A DNA stretch of 64,000 bases from Gammaproteobacteria bacterium (GCA_021773175.1 JAJFKO010000010.1:1-64000), one strand, 5' to 3'. Shown: positions 8,529 through 19,580, counted from the first letter of the stretch. The notes: a model not told the origin generated them from the sequence alone. Translations and numbers: made by a program.

Positions 8529-9092
8529 ATGATAGATAGTACCAAAGTTAAAGATATTCTTGCCAAGGCTGATTGTTTGTTTGATCAGCAGGCATTGCAG
8601 CGTGAAATTGACCGCATGGCGACAGAAATCGCTGAAATAATGGGGGATGAACACCCATTACTATTATGTGTAATGACTGGCGGTATGTTTGTTACTTCTG
8701 AATTAGCGTTACGCTTAAACTTTCCTTTAGAAATTGATTATGTGCATGCCTCTCGTTATCAAGGCGGTATTCGTCCTGGTGATTTGCATTGGCGAGTTGA
8801 ACCACGCATTCCAATTGAAGGCCGTACTATCTTAATTGTTGATGATATTTTAGATGGTGGTTTAACCTTTGGAGCGATTGTTGATTACTGCCATACTCAA
8901 GGCGCTAGTAAAGTTTACACCGCTGTGCTTGCAGATAAAGATCACAAACGCGATGAAAATGGTTTAGAAAAAGCTGATTTTACAGGTGTGAATTTACCCG
9001 ATAGATATGTTTTTGGTTATGGTCTCGATTATGAAGAAACGTTGCGGAATGCACCAGGAATCTATGCTGTTGCTGAAGAGCATGATGCTTAA
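8529..9092 (+). CDS. hpt: Hypoxanthine-guanine phosphoribosyltransferase
   Basis: The 187-residue type I phosphoribosyltransferase salvages hypoxanthine and guanine to IMP and GMP using PRPP. The PRPP-binding motif ILIVDDILDGGLT is clear, as are the HASRYQGG loop and the LCVMTGGMF PPi loop. The protein matches the gammaproteobacterial group found next to nagZ in Pseudomonas-like genomes, which here fits the nagZ-mscS-hpt order. The SD is GGGGGGGAAAGA, with a run of seven G. The gene converges on mfd with a 30-bp gap and no obvious strong terminator. Confidence 0.93.
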   Translation: MIDSTKVKDILAKADCLFDQQALQREIDRMATEIAEIMGDEHPLLLCVMTGGMFVTSELALRLNFPLEIDYVHASRYQGGIRPGDLHWRVEPRIPIEGRTILIVDDILDGGLTFGAIVDYCHTQGASKVYTAVLADKDHKRDENGLEKADFTGVNLPDRYVFGYGLDYEETLRNAPGIYAVAEEHDA

Positions 9093-9122
9093 AAACATTC
9101 GCTGGTAATTTTTACGCTAAGT

Positions 9123-12100
9123 TTAGATCGGCAAAGCCAACTTCGATAATAATTTCACAACGTCTTTGACAATGTTGATACGTATATCAGCATTGTCACT
9201 TATATGCAAAAAGCGTAATTGATTATTACCACTAAGTTTAAACTCTCTGGGCTTACTTTGTATTAATTGAATTAAAGCGACAGGGTCAACATTCGGTTTA
9301 TCAACAAAGGTAATCTTACCGCCTTTAGAGCTCGCTTCTATTTTACAAATACCTAATGATGTTGCTTGTATTTTCACTTCGCTAATCGCAAATAAATTCT
9401 GAATCGCTTGTGGTAATAAACCAAAGCGATCAATCATTTCAACTTGTAACTCATCAAGCTCCGCAACAGATTTAAGATTGGCAATACGCTTATAAAGAAT
9501 TAAACGTTGGTGGACATCACCAAGATAGTCATCAGGAATAAGTGCTGTCATTTGTAAATCTATTTCTATACCTGCATTCGAGCTGTTGGTTAGCTCTAGA
9601 TCTAACTTTTCACCTTTCTTTAACGTTTTAACTGCACGATCCAATAGATCCATATATAAATCAAAACCAATTGCTTGCATATGACCACTTTGTTCATCAC
9701 CGAGTAACTCACCGGCACCACGAATTTCTAAGTCATGTGATGCCAGGGTGAATCCTGCGCCTAAATCTTCTAAAGAAGAAATGGCTTCGAGTCGTTTCGT
9801 AGCATCCTTACTAATACTTTTTGGACCAGGAATTAATAAATAGGCATAAGCTTGGTGGTGCGAACGGCCAACACGACCACGTAATTGATGTAATTGCGCT
9901 AAACCAAGTTTATCAGCTCGGTCGATAATAATAGTATTAGCAGTGGGGACGTCAATACCACTTTCAACAATCGTGGTGCAGACTAAAACATTAAAACGAT
10001 TATGATAGAAATCCGCCATGACATGTTCTAATTCACGTTCACGCATTTGGCCATGGGCAAAGGTAACGCGAGCTTCAGGAATGAGTCGACTTATTTCATC
10101 TGCTGTTTTTTCGATGGTCGCAACATTATTATGTAAGAAATAAACTTGGCCACCACGTTGTAATTCCCGTTGAAGGGCTTCAACAATAATGTGGTCTTGA
10201 CGCTGTTGCACAAAGGTCTTAATTGCTAAACGTCGCGCCGGTGGTGTAGCAATAATCGATAATTCACGAATACCGCTAAAGGCCATGTTTAATGTACGCG
10301 GAATGGGGGTTGCAGTTAGGGTTAATAAATCCACATCAGCTTGTATCGCTTTAATTTGATCTTTATGACGGACACCAAAACGATGTTCTTCATCAACAAT
10401 AAGTAAACCGATATTATGAAATTTAATATCTTTTTGTAACAGGCGATGGGTTCCAATAACAATATCAACCTTATTATTGTTGAGGTCATCTAAGACTTGC
10501 AGTTGTTCTTTTTTAGTTTTAAATCGCGATAATAATGCAATACGTACTGGCCAATCAGCAAAGCGGTCACAAAAATTATCGTAATGCTGTTGTGCTAACA
10601 GCGTTGTTGGCACTAAAATACCAACCTGCTTATTATTATATACTGCGACGAAAGCTGCTCGCATGGCAACTTCAGTTTTACCAAAACCCACATCACCGCA
10701 AACCAAACGATCCATTTTATTGGTAGTTTGCATATCATCAATTACAGCATTGATCGCCTGTTCTTGATCGGGGGTTTCTTCAAATGGAAATGAGCTCGCA
10801 AAATTCTGATAAGCTTCTTCTGGTAACTCATGTTTAATGCCTTTTTGTGCGGCGCGTTTTGCATAAATTTCTAAGAGTTCTGCGGCAACATCACGAATTT
10901 TTTCTGCCGCTTTACGTTTGGCTTTTTGCCACTGTTCACTACCAAGACGATGCAGGGGAGCATTCTCCGGATCGCTACCACTGTAGCGGCCAATTAAATG
11001 TAAATCTGTTACGGGAACATAAAGTTTATCATCGTTAGCATATTCTAAGCTTAAAAATTCTCTACTGATATCACCTAAACTAATTATTTGTAGACCTAAA
11101 TAGCGGCCAACACCATGTTCGATATGCACAATCGGACTACCAATTTCTAATTCAGCAAGGTTGCGAATCATGCTATCAGGGTCATAGGCCTTTTGTTTAT
11201 GTTTAGAACGTCGACGTCGTTGTAAAACTTGCTCACCAAACAATGCATCTTCCGTCAAAACTAAAATATTCTGTTCAGGTAAATATAGACCTTGTTCTAA
11301 ACTACCGATAATAATGCCAAGTTTTTCAGTGTTTGCCATAAACTCATGCCAAGAATCATAGTTACGAGGATGATGGTTGGCTTTATTAAGCAGAACCAAT
11401 AACGCTTCACGACGCCCCGCAGATTCCGTACAAAATAAAATACGTAATTGTGAATTCTGTTCTTTATATTCAATAAATTTGTGCAAAGGTTCTGCTGCAC
11501 GGTGTTCAATTGTGAGTGTTGGAATGTTTGCTGTTGCATAGTTGATGCGGTTAGCTTTGTCATTGATCTTACCATGTTTAATATTAATGCGAGCATAATG
11601 ACGTAACGCATCAGTGTATTCATGGGCACTCAGAAAGATTTTTTCCGGAGCTAAGATAGGTCGTTCAATATTATACTGTAATTGTTCATAGCGATGCTGA
11701 TATTGTTGTTGAAATTGCTGTATAGCTGCATCAATATCACCGACTTGAACCACAGTACTATTGCTTGGCAAATAAGAAAAAAGATTTGCCATCTCAGTAA
11801 AAAATAACGGTAAGTAATACTCAATCCCCGCAGAACTTAATCCTTCACTAATATCTTGATACATTGGGCATTGCATTGGATTGCCTGAAAAGCTTTCACG
11901 CCATTGTTGACGAAATAATGAAATAGCCTCTGGTGTAAAAGGGTATTCACAGCCTGGCAATAAATGAATGCTGGTAACCTTCTCTGTGGAAAGTTGATCG
12001 TCAACATCAAATAGGCGTATCGTTTCAATTTCGTCATCAAATAGATCAAGGCGAAATGGTTGTTCTGCCCCCATCGGGAAAATATCAATAATTGAACCGC

Positions 12101-12599
12101 GCATGGCAAATTCACCATGTTCCATGACTTGTGAAACACAGTGATAACCACAGCGTTGTAAGCGCTGGCGTAATTTTTCACTATTAATACGCTGACCACA
12201 ATCAAGGACGAAGCTATGGGCATCAATAAAAGTATGAGGTGGTAAGCGGTGTAAAATCGAGTTTACCGGTAACAATAAAATACCATGTTGCAAACTACTT
12301 AAACGCGATAATGTGCTTAGCCGTTCAGAGGCAATATCTTGATGTGGAGAAAAATGATCGTAAGGCAAGGTTTCCCAATCTGGAAAATGCAAAATAGGGT
12401 GCTGTTCATAATTTTCTAAGAAGAAACGTAATTCATGTTCTAAACGCTGTGCCGATAAACTATCGGGTGTAATGATCACAAATAATTGATTGTTTGCATT
12501 GGCAATAGCTTGACTTAATGCAAGACTGGCGGCTGAACCATAAAGTTCACCCCATTGCACCATATCACCCGGATTTTCTGGTTGTTTGACTGTTAGCAT
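9123..12599 (-). CDS. mfd: Transcription-repair coupling factor Mfd
   Basis: Mfd is a translocase that removes RNA polymerase stalled at DNA lesions and recruits UvrA. The 1158-residue protein is of normal length. The N-terminal UvrB-homology region (residues 1 to ~330) is followed by the RNA-polymerase-interacting CarD-like domain (ELEIGSPIVHIEHGVGRYLGL). The SF2 translocase core then shows Walker A CGDVGFGKTEVAMRAAF, DEEH (LLIVDEEHRFGVRHK), TATPIPRTL, and motif VI QLRGRVGRS. The C-terminal TRCF domain ends the protein. The gene stands alone on the minus strand. Confidence 0.98.
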   Translation of the reverse strand: MLTVKQPENPGDMVQWGELYGSAASLALSQAIANANNQLFVIITPDSLSAQRLEHELRFFLENYEQHPILHFPDWETLPYDHFSPHQDIASERLSTLSRLSSLQHGILLLPVNSILHRLPPHTFIDAHSFVLDCGQRINSEKLRQRLQRCGYHCVSQVMEHGEFAMRGSIIDIFPMGAEQPFRLDLFDDEIETIRLFDVDDQLSTEKVTSIHLLPGCEYPFTPEAISLFRQQWRESFSGNPMQCPMYQDISEGLSSAGIEYYLPLFFTEMANLFSYLPSNSTVVQVGDIDAAIQQFQQQYQHRYEQLQYNIERPILAPEKIFLSAHEYTDALRHYARINIKHGKINDKANRINYATANIPTLTIEHRAAEPLHKFIEYKEQNSQLRILFCTESAGRREALLVLLNKANHHPRNYDSWHEFMANTEKLGIIIGSLEQGLYLPEQNILVLTEDALFGEQVLQRRRRSKHKQKAYDPDSMIRNLAELEIGSPIVHIEHGVGRYLGLQIISLGDISREFLSLEYANDDKLYVPVTDLHLIGRYSGSDPENAPLHRLGSEQWQKAKRKAAEKIRDVAAELLEIYAKRAAQKGIKHELPEEAYQNFASSFPFEETPDQEQAINAVIDDMQTTNKMDRLVCGDVGFGKTEVAMRAAFVAVYNNKQVGILVPTTLLAQQHYDNFCDRFADWPVRIALLSRFKTKKEQLQVLDDLNNNKVDIVIGTHRLLQKDIKFHNIGLLIVDEEHRFGVRHKDQIKAIQADVDLLTLTATPIPRTLNMAFSGIRELSIIATPPARRLAIKTFVQQRQDHIIVEALQRELQRGGQVYFLHNNVATIEKTADEISRLIPEARVTFAHGQMRERELEHVMADFYHNRFNVLVCTTIVESGIDVPTANTIIIDRADKLGLAQLHQLRGRVGRSHHQAYAYLLIPGPKSISKDATKRLEAISSLEDLGAGFTLASHDLEIRGAGELLGDEQSGHMQAIGFDLYMDLLDRAVKTLKKGEKLDLELTNSSNAGIEIDLQMTALIPDDYLGDVHQRLILYKRIANLKSVAELDELQVEMIDRFGLLPQAIQNLFAISEVKIQATSLGICKIEASSKGGKITFVDKPNVDPVALIQLIQSKPREFKLSGNNQLRFLHISDNADIRINIVKDVVKLLSKLALPI

Positions 12600-12759
12600 C
12601 GCTATCTTTCGTTAATAAATTCATGAAAATAGTGTGAGAAGGGGAGTTTACCGGATTTTGTACTGATTTAAAGGTTTAATTAGGCAGAAATACAGCTATT
12701 TTGGCCTTGCTGTTTATGTTTAAGTTGTTGAAAGATAGAGTTTTCCGGGGTTTTTTCAC

Positions 12760-12784
12760 AAATCGAGAGCGCTAATCTCGATTT
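12760..12784 (+). terminator. Terminator-like hairpin with no obvious upstream gene
   Basis: AAATCGAGA (12760-12768) and TCTCGATTT (12776-12784) form a 9-bp stem with a 7-nt loop. The T-run overlaps the 3' arm (TTTTT, then GATG). It is oriented to stop plus-strand transcription, but the only thing to its left is the start of mfd on the other strand. It may be the relic of a lost gene, or a leader hairpin of the ATPase pseudogene. Confidence 0.5.
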
Positions 12785-12829
12785 TTGATGATTCTGGTGT
12801 ATATTTCTCGCAAAGGTAAGGAACTAATA

Positions 12830-13220
12830 ATGTTTAGACGTTTAATTCAATATAGAGCCCCCCGATCTAAGCATAGTGTATTTATGTTTGGACCTCGTGG
12901 TACAGGCAAAACATCTTGGCTAAAACAGCATTTCAAAGATGCCTTGTATTTTGATTTATTGAATGATGATACATATACGGAGTTTTCTGCTTGGCCAACT
13001 CGTCTCAGTGAAGGAATTCCAGCAGGTTATGAAGGCAGGGTTATTCTGGATGAAGTTCAAAAGGTACCAGCCATTTTAAATGAAGTTCATCGACTTATAT
13101 GAAGCTCGGAATCTACGTTTTATCTTAACAGGTTCAAGCGCTAGAAAGTTAAAGCTGCAAGGTGTAAATTTATTAGCTGGTCGAGCTCTCATTTATCAAA
13201 TGGTTTTATTAATTATTTGA
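12830..13220 (+). pseudogene. Frameshifted, truncated AAA ATPase (DUF4143-type ATP-binding protein)
   Basis: The first 91 residues read MFRRLIQYRAPR...GPRGTGKTSWLKQHF (Walker A), then a Walker-B-like VILDEVQKVP and NEVHRLI. The frame stops at TGA near 13100. Dropping one T at about 13099 restores the frame as IEARNLRFILTGSSARKLKLQ and NLLAGRAL, the expected continuation of this family, up to TGA 13218-13220. Intact members are roughly 370-400 residues with a C-terminal DUF4143 domain, which is absent here. The remnant abuts the 3' end of rimO. It is a dead gene of a mobile, often toxin-like ATPase family. Confidence 0.85.
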
Positions 13221-13242
13221 GTATATTGAGCAAGTATTCTTT

Positions 13243-14571
13243 CTATATTTCTGAACCCCACAAATCATATTCATCAGCATTTGTGATTTCGACATCAATA
13301 AAATCGCCGATCTTTAATTCTTTATCGCTATCAATATACACGATACCATCGATTTCAGGCGCATCAGCACTGCTGCGTGCAATTAGACCTTCTTCATCAT
13401 GGCCGTCGATTAATACTGTCATGCGCTTACCGATCTTCGCTTGCATTTTTGCGGCACTAATTTTTGCTTGTGTTTCCATGAAGCGGGCATAACGTTCTTC
13501 TTGCACTTCTTCAGGAATCGCATCAGCTAAGGTATTTGCAACAGCACCTTCTACTGGAGAATATTTAAAACAACCGACACGATCTAATTGTGCTTCTTCT
13601 AAGAATGCTAATAACTCATTAAATTCTGCTTCAGTTTCACCCGGGAAACCAACAATGAAAGTACTACGAATGGTTAAGTCAGGACAAACCTTACGCCATG
13701 CTTGAATGCGTTCTAAGTTGTTTTGCGAATTTGCCGGGCGCTTCATGGCTTTCAATACACGTTTACTCGCATGTTGAAACGGAATATCTAAATACGGCAG
13801 AATCTTACCTTCAGCCATGTAATGAATAATGTCATCAACATGCGGATATGGATAAACATAATGTAGCCGCACCCAAATACCGAGTTCGCCCAATGCTGCT
13901 ACTAAATCATGAAATTGTGTTTTGTATTCTCGACCACGCCATTCACCTGCCGCATATTTGGTATCGATACCATATGCACTGGTATCTTGCGAAATAACTA
14001 ATAATTCTTTTACACCTGCAGCCGCTAATTTTTCAGCTTCTAACATTACATCACGAATATTACGGCTAACCAATTTACCGCGCATGCTAGGGATAATACA
14101 AAAAGTACATTTATGATTACAGCCTTCAGAAATTTTTAAATACGCATAATGGCGCGGAGTAAGTTTAATGCCTTGCGGCGGAATCAAATCAGTAAACGGA
14201 TCGTGCTCTGGTGGTAGGTGTTGATGAACTGCTTGCATCACATCTTCATAGGCTTGTGGACCCGATACAGATAATACATTTGGAAATTTTTCAGTGATCA
14301 CTTCTTTCTTAGCACCAAGACAACCGGTCACTATCACCTTGCCATTGGTGTCCATTGCTTCTTGAATACTATCTAAGGATTCAGTGACGGCAGATTCGAT
14401 AAAACCACAGGTATTCACAATCACCAAATTAGCATCGTCATAAGTCGGTACCAATTCATAACCTTCAGAACGTAGGCGCGTGATGATGCGTTCAGAATCA
14501 ACTAGCGCTTTGGGGCAGCCAAGGCTGGCAAAGCCGATTTTTTTCGCCGATTTATTTGCAGGTGCGGACAT
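13243..14571 (-). CDS. rimO: Ribosomal protein S12 methylthiotransferase RimO
   Basis: RimO is a radical-SAM enzyme that methylthiolates an aspartate of ribosomal protein S12. The 442-residue protein shows the UPF0004 N-terminal domain with cluster cysteines ([23 protein letters not shown]). The radical-SAM motif CNHKCTFC follows in [20 protein letters not shown], and a C-terminal TRAM domain ends the protein. The start at ATG 14571 gives the typical MSAP...[17 protein letters not shown] and has CAGGA upstream. A longer frame to 14613 is unlikely. Length agrees with the family. Confidence 0.96.
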   Translation of the reverse strand: MSAPANKSAKKIGFASLGCPKALVDSERIITRLRSEGYELVPTYDDANLVIVNTCGFIESAVTESLDSIQEAMDTNGKVIVTGCLGAKKEVITEKFPNVLSVSGPQAYEDVMQAVHQHLPPEHDPFTDLIPPQGIKLTPRHYAYLKISEGCNHKCTFCIIPSMRGKLVSRNIRDVMLEAEKLAAAGVKELLVISQDTSAYGIDTKYAAGEWRGREYKTQFHDLVAALGELGIWVRLHYVYPYPHVDDIIHYMAEGKILPYLDIPFQHASKRVLKAMKRPANSQNNLERIQAWRKVCPDLTIRSTFIVGFPGETEAEFNELLAFLEEAQLDRVGCFKYSPVEGAVANTLADAIPEEVQEERYARFMETQAKISAAKMQAKIGKRMTVLIDGHDEEGLIARSSADAPEIDGIVYIDSDKELKIGDFIDVEITNADEYDLWGSEI

Positions 14572-14735
14572 GTAAGCATTCCTGTAGTGTAAAAAATTGC
14601 CAATTATACGCAAAATCTATACAAATTGTCACGAATAGAAATAATTAATATTAGGTTAGAAATTGCGCAGAATGGTTGTGCGTGTTAAAATCACCCAAAT
14701 GCAACGATATCCATCTAGGATAGAAGGGTAAGTTA

Positions 14736-17700
14736 ATGTTTCATAAAGGTTTATTTCCTTTCGTATTGACGCACCAGTCCATTGCTGGTCAACAAACGCT
14801 ATATGATGTTTTGGGTCGACAAATCCAGGACGCCATCCAAAGTATTCAAAGACAGTGTGTGAATGCTCAGATATTAAATGCTGTCTTTGTTGTCAATGAG
14901 CAGCTTGTTGTTGCACAAATCTACATTGAGCGTAAAAATGGTTTTGCGCCTACCGATAATGAAATGTCTCGCTATGGCACAACGCCAACTTTATATAATG
15001 TTCAGGTGCGCTTTCCATTTGGTTTGAATATTAATCTCGATGGGGAAAACATTTTTATTCCTAGTGGTGAGTTTGAACATGTATTAGTGCCCTATAAGTC
15101 TTCTTCCGGAGCTGTCAAAGATGATGTGATTCGTGGCACGAGTAACTTTGATATTATTTACGGAGATGGCGTCATTAAAAGAATTCAACGGGATCGTATA
15201 ACTTTTACTTATAAAGACCAAGACGTCACTTTACCCATTAAAGATGAGCTGGGAGTAGGTTTTAAACGCTTAACAGAGACTAGTGCTGAATATGATTATC
15301 TTGAAGATTACCGACTTCGCTTGAAACAAGATGGTGTCTATGCGCTATTTTACAGTGGCAGTGGCTTGCCTGCAGATTCACGTATAGGATTAATGCGTTA
15401 TCATCCTGAATACCCAGGCTATACGCACTTACAAAATGTAGATAGCGGTGTTGAATATGAATCTCGAGTCCAGGGTGTAGCTGAACGCAAACGTGCTTAT
15501 AAACAATGGGTACAAGCTCAGAGTGATCTAGTCCTTTCTTCAGCAGCAGGTCAAACATGGGTGCAAAGTCTAGAACAATCACAAACACAAGAACCTTTTG
15601 TTCTGAACATGACCGTTGCGAACGGTGTAATGTTAATTCCTAGTTTAAGAATGCCTGTGACACGTTTGCGTGACTATCAAGCGGCTATATTCATGCGTTT
15701 TGCTGCTTTCATTGAAGCTGTTAATAGAAATAGATCATTAAGGAATAGCCATGCAGCAACGATTAACCTAAGTGTCGGTGGCGGCAAAACGTATCTAACC
15801 TATGTATTATTGGTTTGGATACGACAACTTATTCAAACAAGGCAATTAGATTTATCACCCGCTTATTGCTTAGCACCTGATGCAGCAGTTGCTAATGTAA
15901 CGGTTAAGACCGTTACTAGGCAAGGATTAGCAACAGGATTTACAGCAACAGCCGTCACGAATAAAGCTCAAATGCCAAATGCGGCTACTATTGATGCTTT
16001 TACAAATATTACGCAACGTGCGCTCAGAGAAGCAGAAGGCCTCTATAATTTTTTAATGCAGGGACTACAAGAGCGAATGCTTGCGTTTTGCCGTTCACAC
16101 AGTTTACATCCATTTATCATCATAAATTGTTTATATGATTTAGGTGGAACAAGTTTATTAAAAACATATAAAGAATCTATTGATGCGAAACGTATTTATC
16201 TTCTTGTGGAAGGACAAAAAAACTTACTTAGAAATACAGGCATGCAAGCCATCACGGCATTACGTAATTTGTTACAAATATTTGAAACATTAAGAGAGAG
16301 CGCTAATCAAGATTCGCTAGAGCAAGGATTGATTGCGGCTATTGGAAGAGCAGGAAATGCATCGGCAAATATAAATATACGCTATGACCAAGATGTAAAT
16401 ATGCCTAACTCTATGAAGGGCTGCGTGACGGGAGATAAAATTAATGTTACTAAAATAGATGCTGTGATGTTGCGAAATATTTTAATATTTCGTAATACTA
16501 ATGCACGGACAAGAAAAGTAAATTATGTTGCGGTACGGAATTTGCTAGTACGAATGGCATGCCTCAACTCTACTGAGGCAGCATTGCTGCTTGCCAATTC
16601 TGGCGGATTAGGTAACACCAATACTGAAGTTGAAATGCAGCGTCAAATTGAGATGCTTCTAAAGCCTGCAACACAGCGTCTGCAAGAGCTTTTGCAGAAA
16701 AACCCTAAAGATGATACCTGTCACTATGAAATCTATTTGTTTCTAAACGATTTCTTTTCAACAATTCCAGACGCAATTAATGTTAAGAAACAACTTAATC
16801 AAAAGAATATCTATGCACAAGCGGTGCAGAGTAGTGTACAGCTTGTTAATGAAGTTTGTAAGTGGTTACAGCAACAGCTTGCTCAGTTAGCTCAAGTTGA
16901 GGGTGTTGATGCTGCTCGAATTTTAGTAGAAGAATATGCACTGCAACCAAATATAACTTTGATTGAAGCGAGTCATCAATTAGCAGGATTTATGGGCTTG
17001 GCGCTCACAGGAAATACTAAAAGTAATGGGCAGGCAGAAGATCTCTTGTTAGGTCACGTGCCAGTATTTTCGCCTGAAGGATTTGCTAGTTATATAGAAT
17101 ATCTAGCAAGCTTAGAAGGAAAAGTCGCAATAGCCGTACAAGCACAGTTTGGTCTTTTTGCTGTTAATAGACGTGGAGCTAAAATAACAAAAAATGATAT
17201 CAAGGTGCGTTTACAAGAAATTTTTACGACATTAGCTATTGCTGATGAAGTGCACAAAGAAGCCTATCGTTTTTTATATGATCCTAACAATCAACACTAT
17301 CAGCGCATTGATGCTGTTACGCGACGATTATTAAATCAGAGATTATTGGATATTCTGCCTCACCGCATTGGCATGAGTGGCACCATCAATGATGTTGCAA
17401 ATAGAGCGTTTGGTCCTGATTCTTTATATAAGCTTGGTACACAAGCAATGATGCGCCGCGGTATGGTCAAGGTTGTTAATATAGAAAGTAATTTTGCTTC
17501 TGCTGCATGCAGAGAAGAAGTGGCTTTAGATGATGATGAATATGCTAAATGTTTTGTGGTTGATTATTTTGTTGCGAATTGCCACTTAAATATGGTGCAA
17601 GTTGTTAATGGTAGAGCCGTCGTACCATCGCTATATGAGCTATCGCAAGGCTTGGTATTTGGTAGTGATTTACCAGAACAATATAGAGATAGGATTTGTT

Positions 17701-19571
17701 ATTATTTCAATCTATTGGTTAAAGCAAGAGAAACTGGGGAGCGACAAGAACAAGCCGCCTTATTGCAACGCATCAATGCCAAGCGTCAGGAAAGAGTTGC
17801 TTTATTAAATAAAAAGTTGTGTGGGGAAATACCATTAGATACACATGAAGTACAAGGTTTAGAGCGTGCGCAACAACAAAATACAGAATCTCGAGTTAGA
17901 CTTAGAGATAATGTCTATCTGGAAAATTTTGTAGGTAATATAGGAATACAGCCTCTAGTACTATATGACTTTCAGGCAATGCAGCTATCAATATTACTAA
18001 ACTATTTATTGGCATTGTATTTAGAGTTTATATTGTCAAAATCAGGTTCACCAAAAGAGTTATCTGAAATAATTGGTTTGCAGAATAAGTTGGCTGACTA
18101 TAATTATAGTTTGTTGGACATCGCTAAAGCTAATAATCTAAAAGAGGCAGTTGATTTAGTAAAGCTTTGTGCTGGTGTTGATGAGCAATTGCTAACTGAC
18201 GATGCGGCAAAAATATTTATTGCTGAGCGTTTACGAAATTCAGAGATGGCTGGCGTATGGTGTGGTTGGGTGAAGCAACATAAAAACGAAGTATCAAGTT
18301 TCGCTGGAAGCTTAAGTTTTTCTAGATTTCAACTATGTCCATACTTAAATGGTTTGATTACATGCTCAAGAGATGAATTCGAGAGTGGCACATCGATGCT
18401 GTTGTTTGCTACGCCTGCGGAACTAACCGGTTATTCTCATGAACCTATTGGTAATATGCTCGAAGTTCCTAACCCCAAAATTGACTATCGCCGCTTGAGT
18501 GTTTTATTAGGACAAGAAAGGTTTATAGAGAGTGATGTAGAAGAGCTGCTACCGTTGATTCACTTTATTGCAAGAACAAGCAGAAGTTATGATGCTAAAA
18601 ATCAAGCGGGTGGTCGTGCCATACGCACGCCGTATGGGCAAGTAAGATATATTGAGTATCTATCCGATCTTAACGCGTTTTTAGCAAGGCACAATTTTGG
18701 AGAACATATCGCATTATCATTATTTCAAGTTGAAGTATCTTTTAATGATATTTTCACCTTCGACTCACAACATGCTGAGCAAATCAGAGAAAAGACTAAG
18801 CTGAACCGACAACTGCTTCTATTGCTCGATGATTTTTATAAATATTGTGGTGATAATAGAGATGAATATTTATCAATACTTTGTCGAATGATTAGCTTTA
18901 GCTTGCTACGCGAGAATGTGGAAATCGCTTTGGATAATCAATATAGAATGGCTTTATTTATTGCGATGACGCTGCAACCTGAACTGGCTTGCAATTATTT
19001 AAACGATCCAGAACAAGATCTCAGTTGTTTTGATGATATTCTACGAGTGTTAACAACAGAATATGCACGAGTCAAAGAAAGAGTGCCTGAGTTAGATGAA
19101 CTTGCAGCGCAACGTGATGCTGCCGTCTTGCGTGATAGCGAACATAGGGGGATTATTTGGAGTGAAATTTATTCGCAAGCTGTATATCGTTATGATTCTC
19201 TGCCAGAAGAGACTATGCAATTTATAACATTTGATAAAAGCATGAGTAGATTTATGCAAGCACTGCATATTGCTCGTGTTACAGAAATCACGATTTTATA
19301 TTGGACAACTATGGTCAATGATATTTATTATCTGTACAGAATAAAAAGCGTTCAAGCAGACCAGCTTGCAGCTAAGTTTGAGAGTATATATCAAACCACT
19401 TCTGCCGTTCATAAATGTGCAACGGCTTATCAAGCATTTCAAGGTGGTTCAAGGGTAACGAGTACTCTGCAGTGGCTTGGTGATAAGTTTGACGGAGTCA
19501 GGAGAACTTTAGCTGGAAATGGAGAACAACATCCTCAGAGGGGTACTGTGAGATTAAATCGCAAGAGATAA
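14736..19571 (+). CDS. Giant 1611-residue protein with degenerate SF2 helicase/translocase motifs
   Basis: I do not recognise the family. Visible motifs in helicase order are SVGGGKT (Walker A, residues 346-352), ADEVH (DExH box, 836-840), GMSGT (motif III-like, 879-883) and QAGGRAIR (motif VI-like, 1290-1297). The spacing between motifs I and II (~485 residues) is far larger than in ordinary helicases, implying a big insertion. Residues 1-340 and 1300-1611 carry no recognised domain, and no signal peptide or membrane helix is evident. SecA also has an insertion between motifs and is a remote structural analogue. The gene has its own SD (AGAAGGGTAAG) and is flanked by accessory genes. An effector or phage-defence-like role is possible but unproven. 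Confidence 0.7.
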   Translation: MFHKGLFPFVLTHQSIAGQQTLYDVLGRQIQDAIQSIQRQCVNAQILNAVFVVNEQLVVAQIYIERKNGFAPTDNEMSRYGTTPTLYNVQVRFPFGLNINLDGENIFIPSGEFEHVLVPYKSSSGAVKDDVIRGTSNFDIIYGDGVIKRIQRDRITFTYKDQDVTLPIKDELGVGFKRLTETSAEYDYLEDYRLRLKQDGVYALFYSGSGLPADSRIGLMRYHPEYPGYTHLQNVDSGVEYESRVQGVAERKRAYKQWVQAQSDLVLSSAAGQTWVQSLEQSQTQEPFVLNMTVANGVMLIPSLRMPVTRLRDYQAAIFMRFAAFIEAVNRNRSLRNSHAATINLSVGGGKTYLTYVLLVWIRQLIQTRQLDLSPAYCLAPDAAVANVTVKTVTRQGLATGFTATAVTNKAQMPNAATIDAFTNITQRALREAEGLYNFLMQGLQERMLAFCRSHSLHPFIIINCLYDLGGTSLLKTYKESIDAKRIYLLVEGQKNLLRNTGMQAITALRNLLQIFETLRESANQDSLEQGLIAAIGRAGNASANINIRYDQDVNMPNSMKGCVTGDKINVTKIDAVMLRNILIFRNTNARTRKVNYVAVRNLLVRMACLNSTEAALLLANSGGLGNTNTEVEMQRQIEMLLKPATQRLQELLQKNPKDDTCHYEIYLFLNDFFSTIPDAINVKKQLNQKNIYAQAVQSSVQLVNEVCKWLQQQLAQLAQVEGVDAARILVEEYALQPNITLIEASHQLAGFMGLALTGNTKSNGQAEDLLLGHVPVFSPEGFASYIEYLASLEGKVAIAVQAQFGLFAVNRRGAKITKNDIKVRLQEIFTTLAIADEVHKEAYRFLYDPNNQHYQRIDAVTRRLLNQRLLDILPHRIGMSGTINDVANRAFGPDSLYKLGTQAMMRRGMVKVVNIESNFASAACREEVALDDDEYAKCFVVDYFVANCHLNMVQVVNGRAVVPSLYELSQGLVFGSDLPEQYRDRICYYFNLLVKARETGERQEQAALLQRINAKRQERVALLNKKLCGEIPLDTHEVQGLERAQQQNTESRVRLRDNVYLENFVGNIGIQPLVLYDFQAMQLSILLNYLLALYLEFILSKSGSPKELSEIIGLQNKLADYNYSLLDIAKANNLKEAVDLVKLCAGVDEQLLTDDAAKIFIAERLRNSEMAGVWCGWVKQHKNEVSSFAGSLSFSRFQLCPYLNGLITCSRDEFESGTSMLLFATPAELTGYSHEPIGNMLEVPNPKIDYRRLSVLLGQERFIESDVEELLPLIHFIARTSRSYDAKNQAGGRAIRTPYGQVRYIEYLSDLNAFLARHNFGEHIALSLFQVEVSFNDIFTFDSQHAEQIREKTKLNRQLLLLLDDFYKYCGDNRDEYLSILCRMISFSLLRENVEIALDNQYRMALFIAMTLQPELACNYLNDPEQDLSCFDDILRVLTTEYARVKERVPELDELAAQRDAAVLRDSEHRGIIWSEIYSQAVYRYDSLPEETMQFITFDKSMSRFMQALHIARVTEITILYWTTMVNDIYYLYRIKSVQADQLAAKFESIYQTTSAVHKCATAYQAFQGGSRVTSTLQWLGDKFDGVRRTLAGNGEQHPQRGTVRLNRKR

Positions 19572-19580
19572 ATACAGAGT

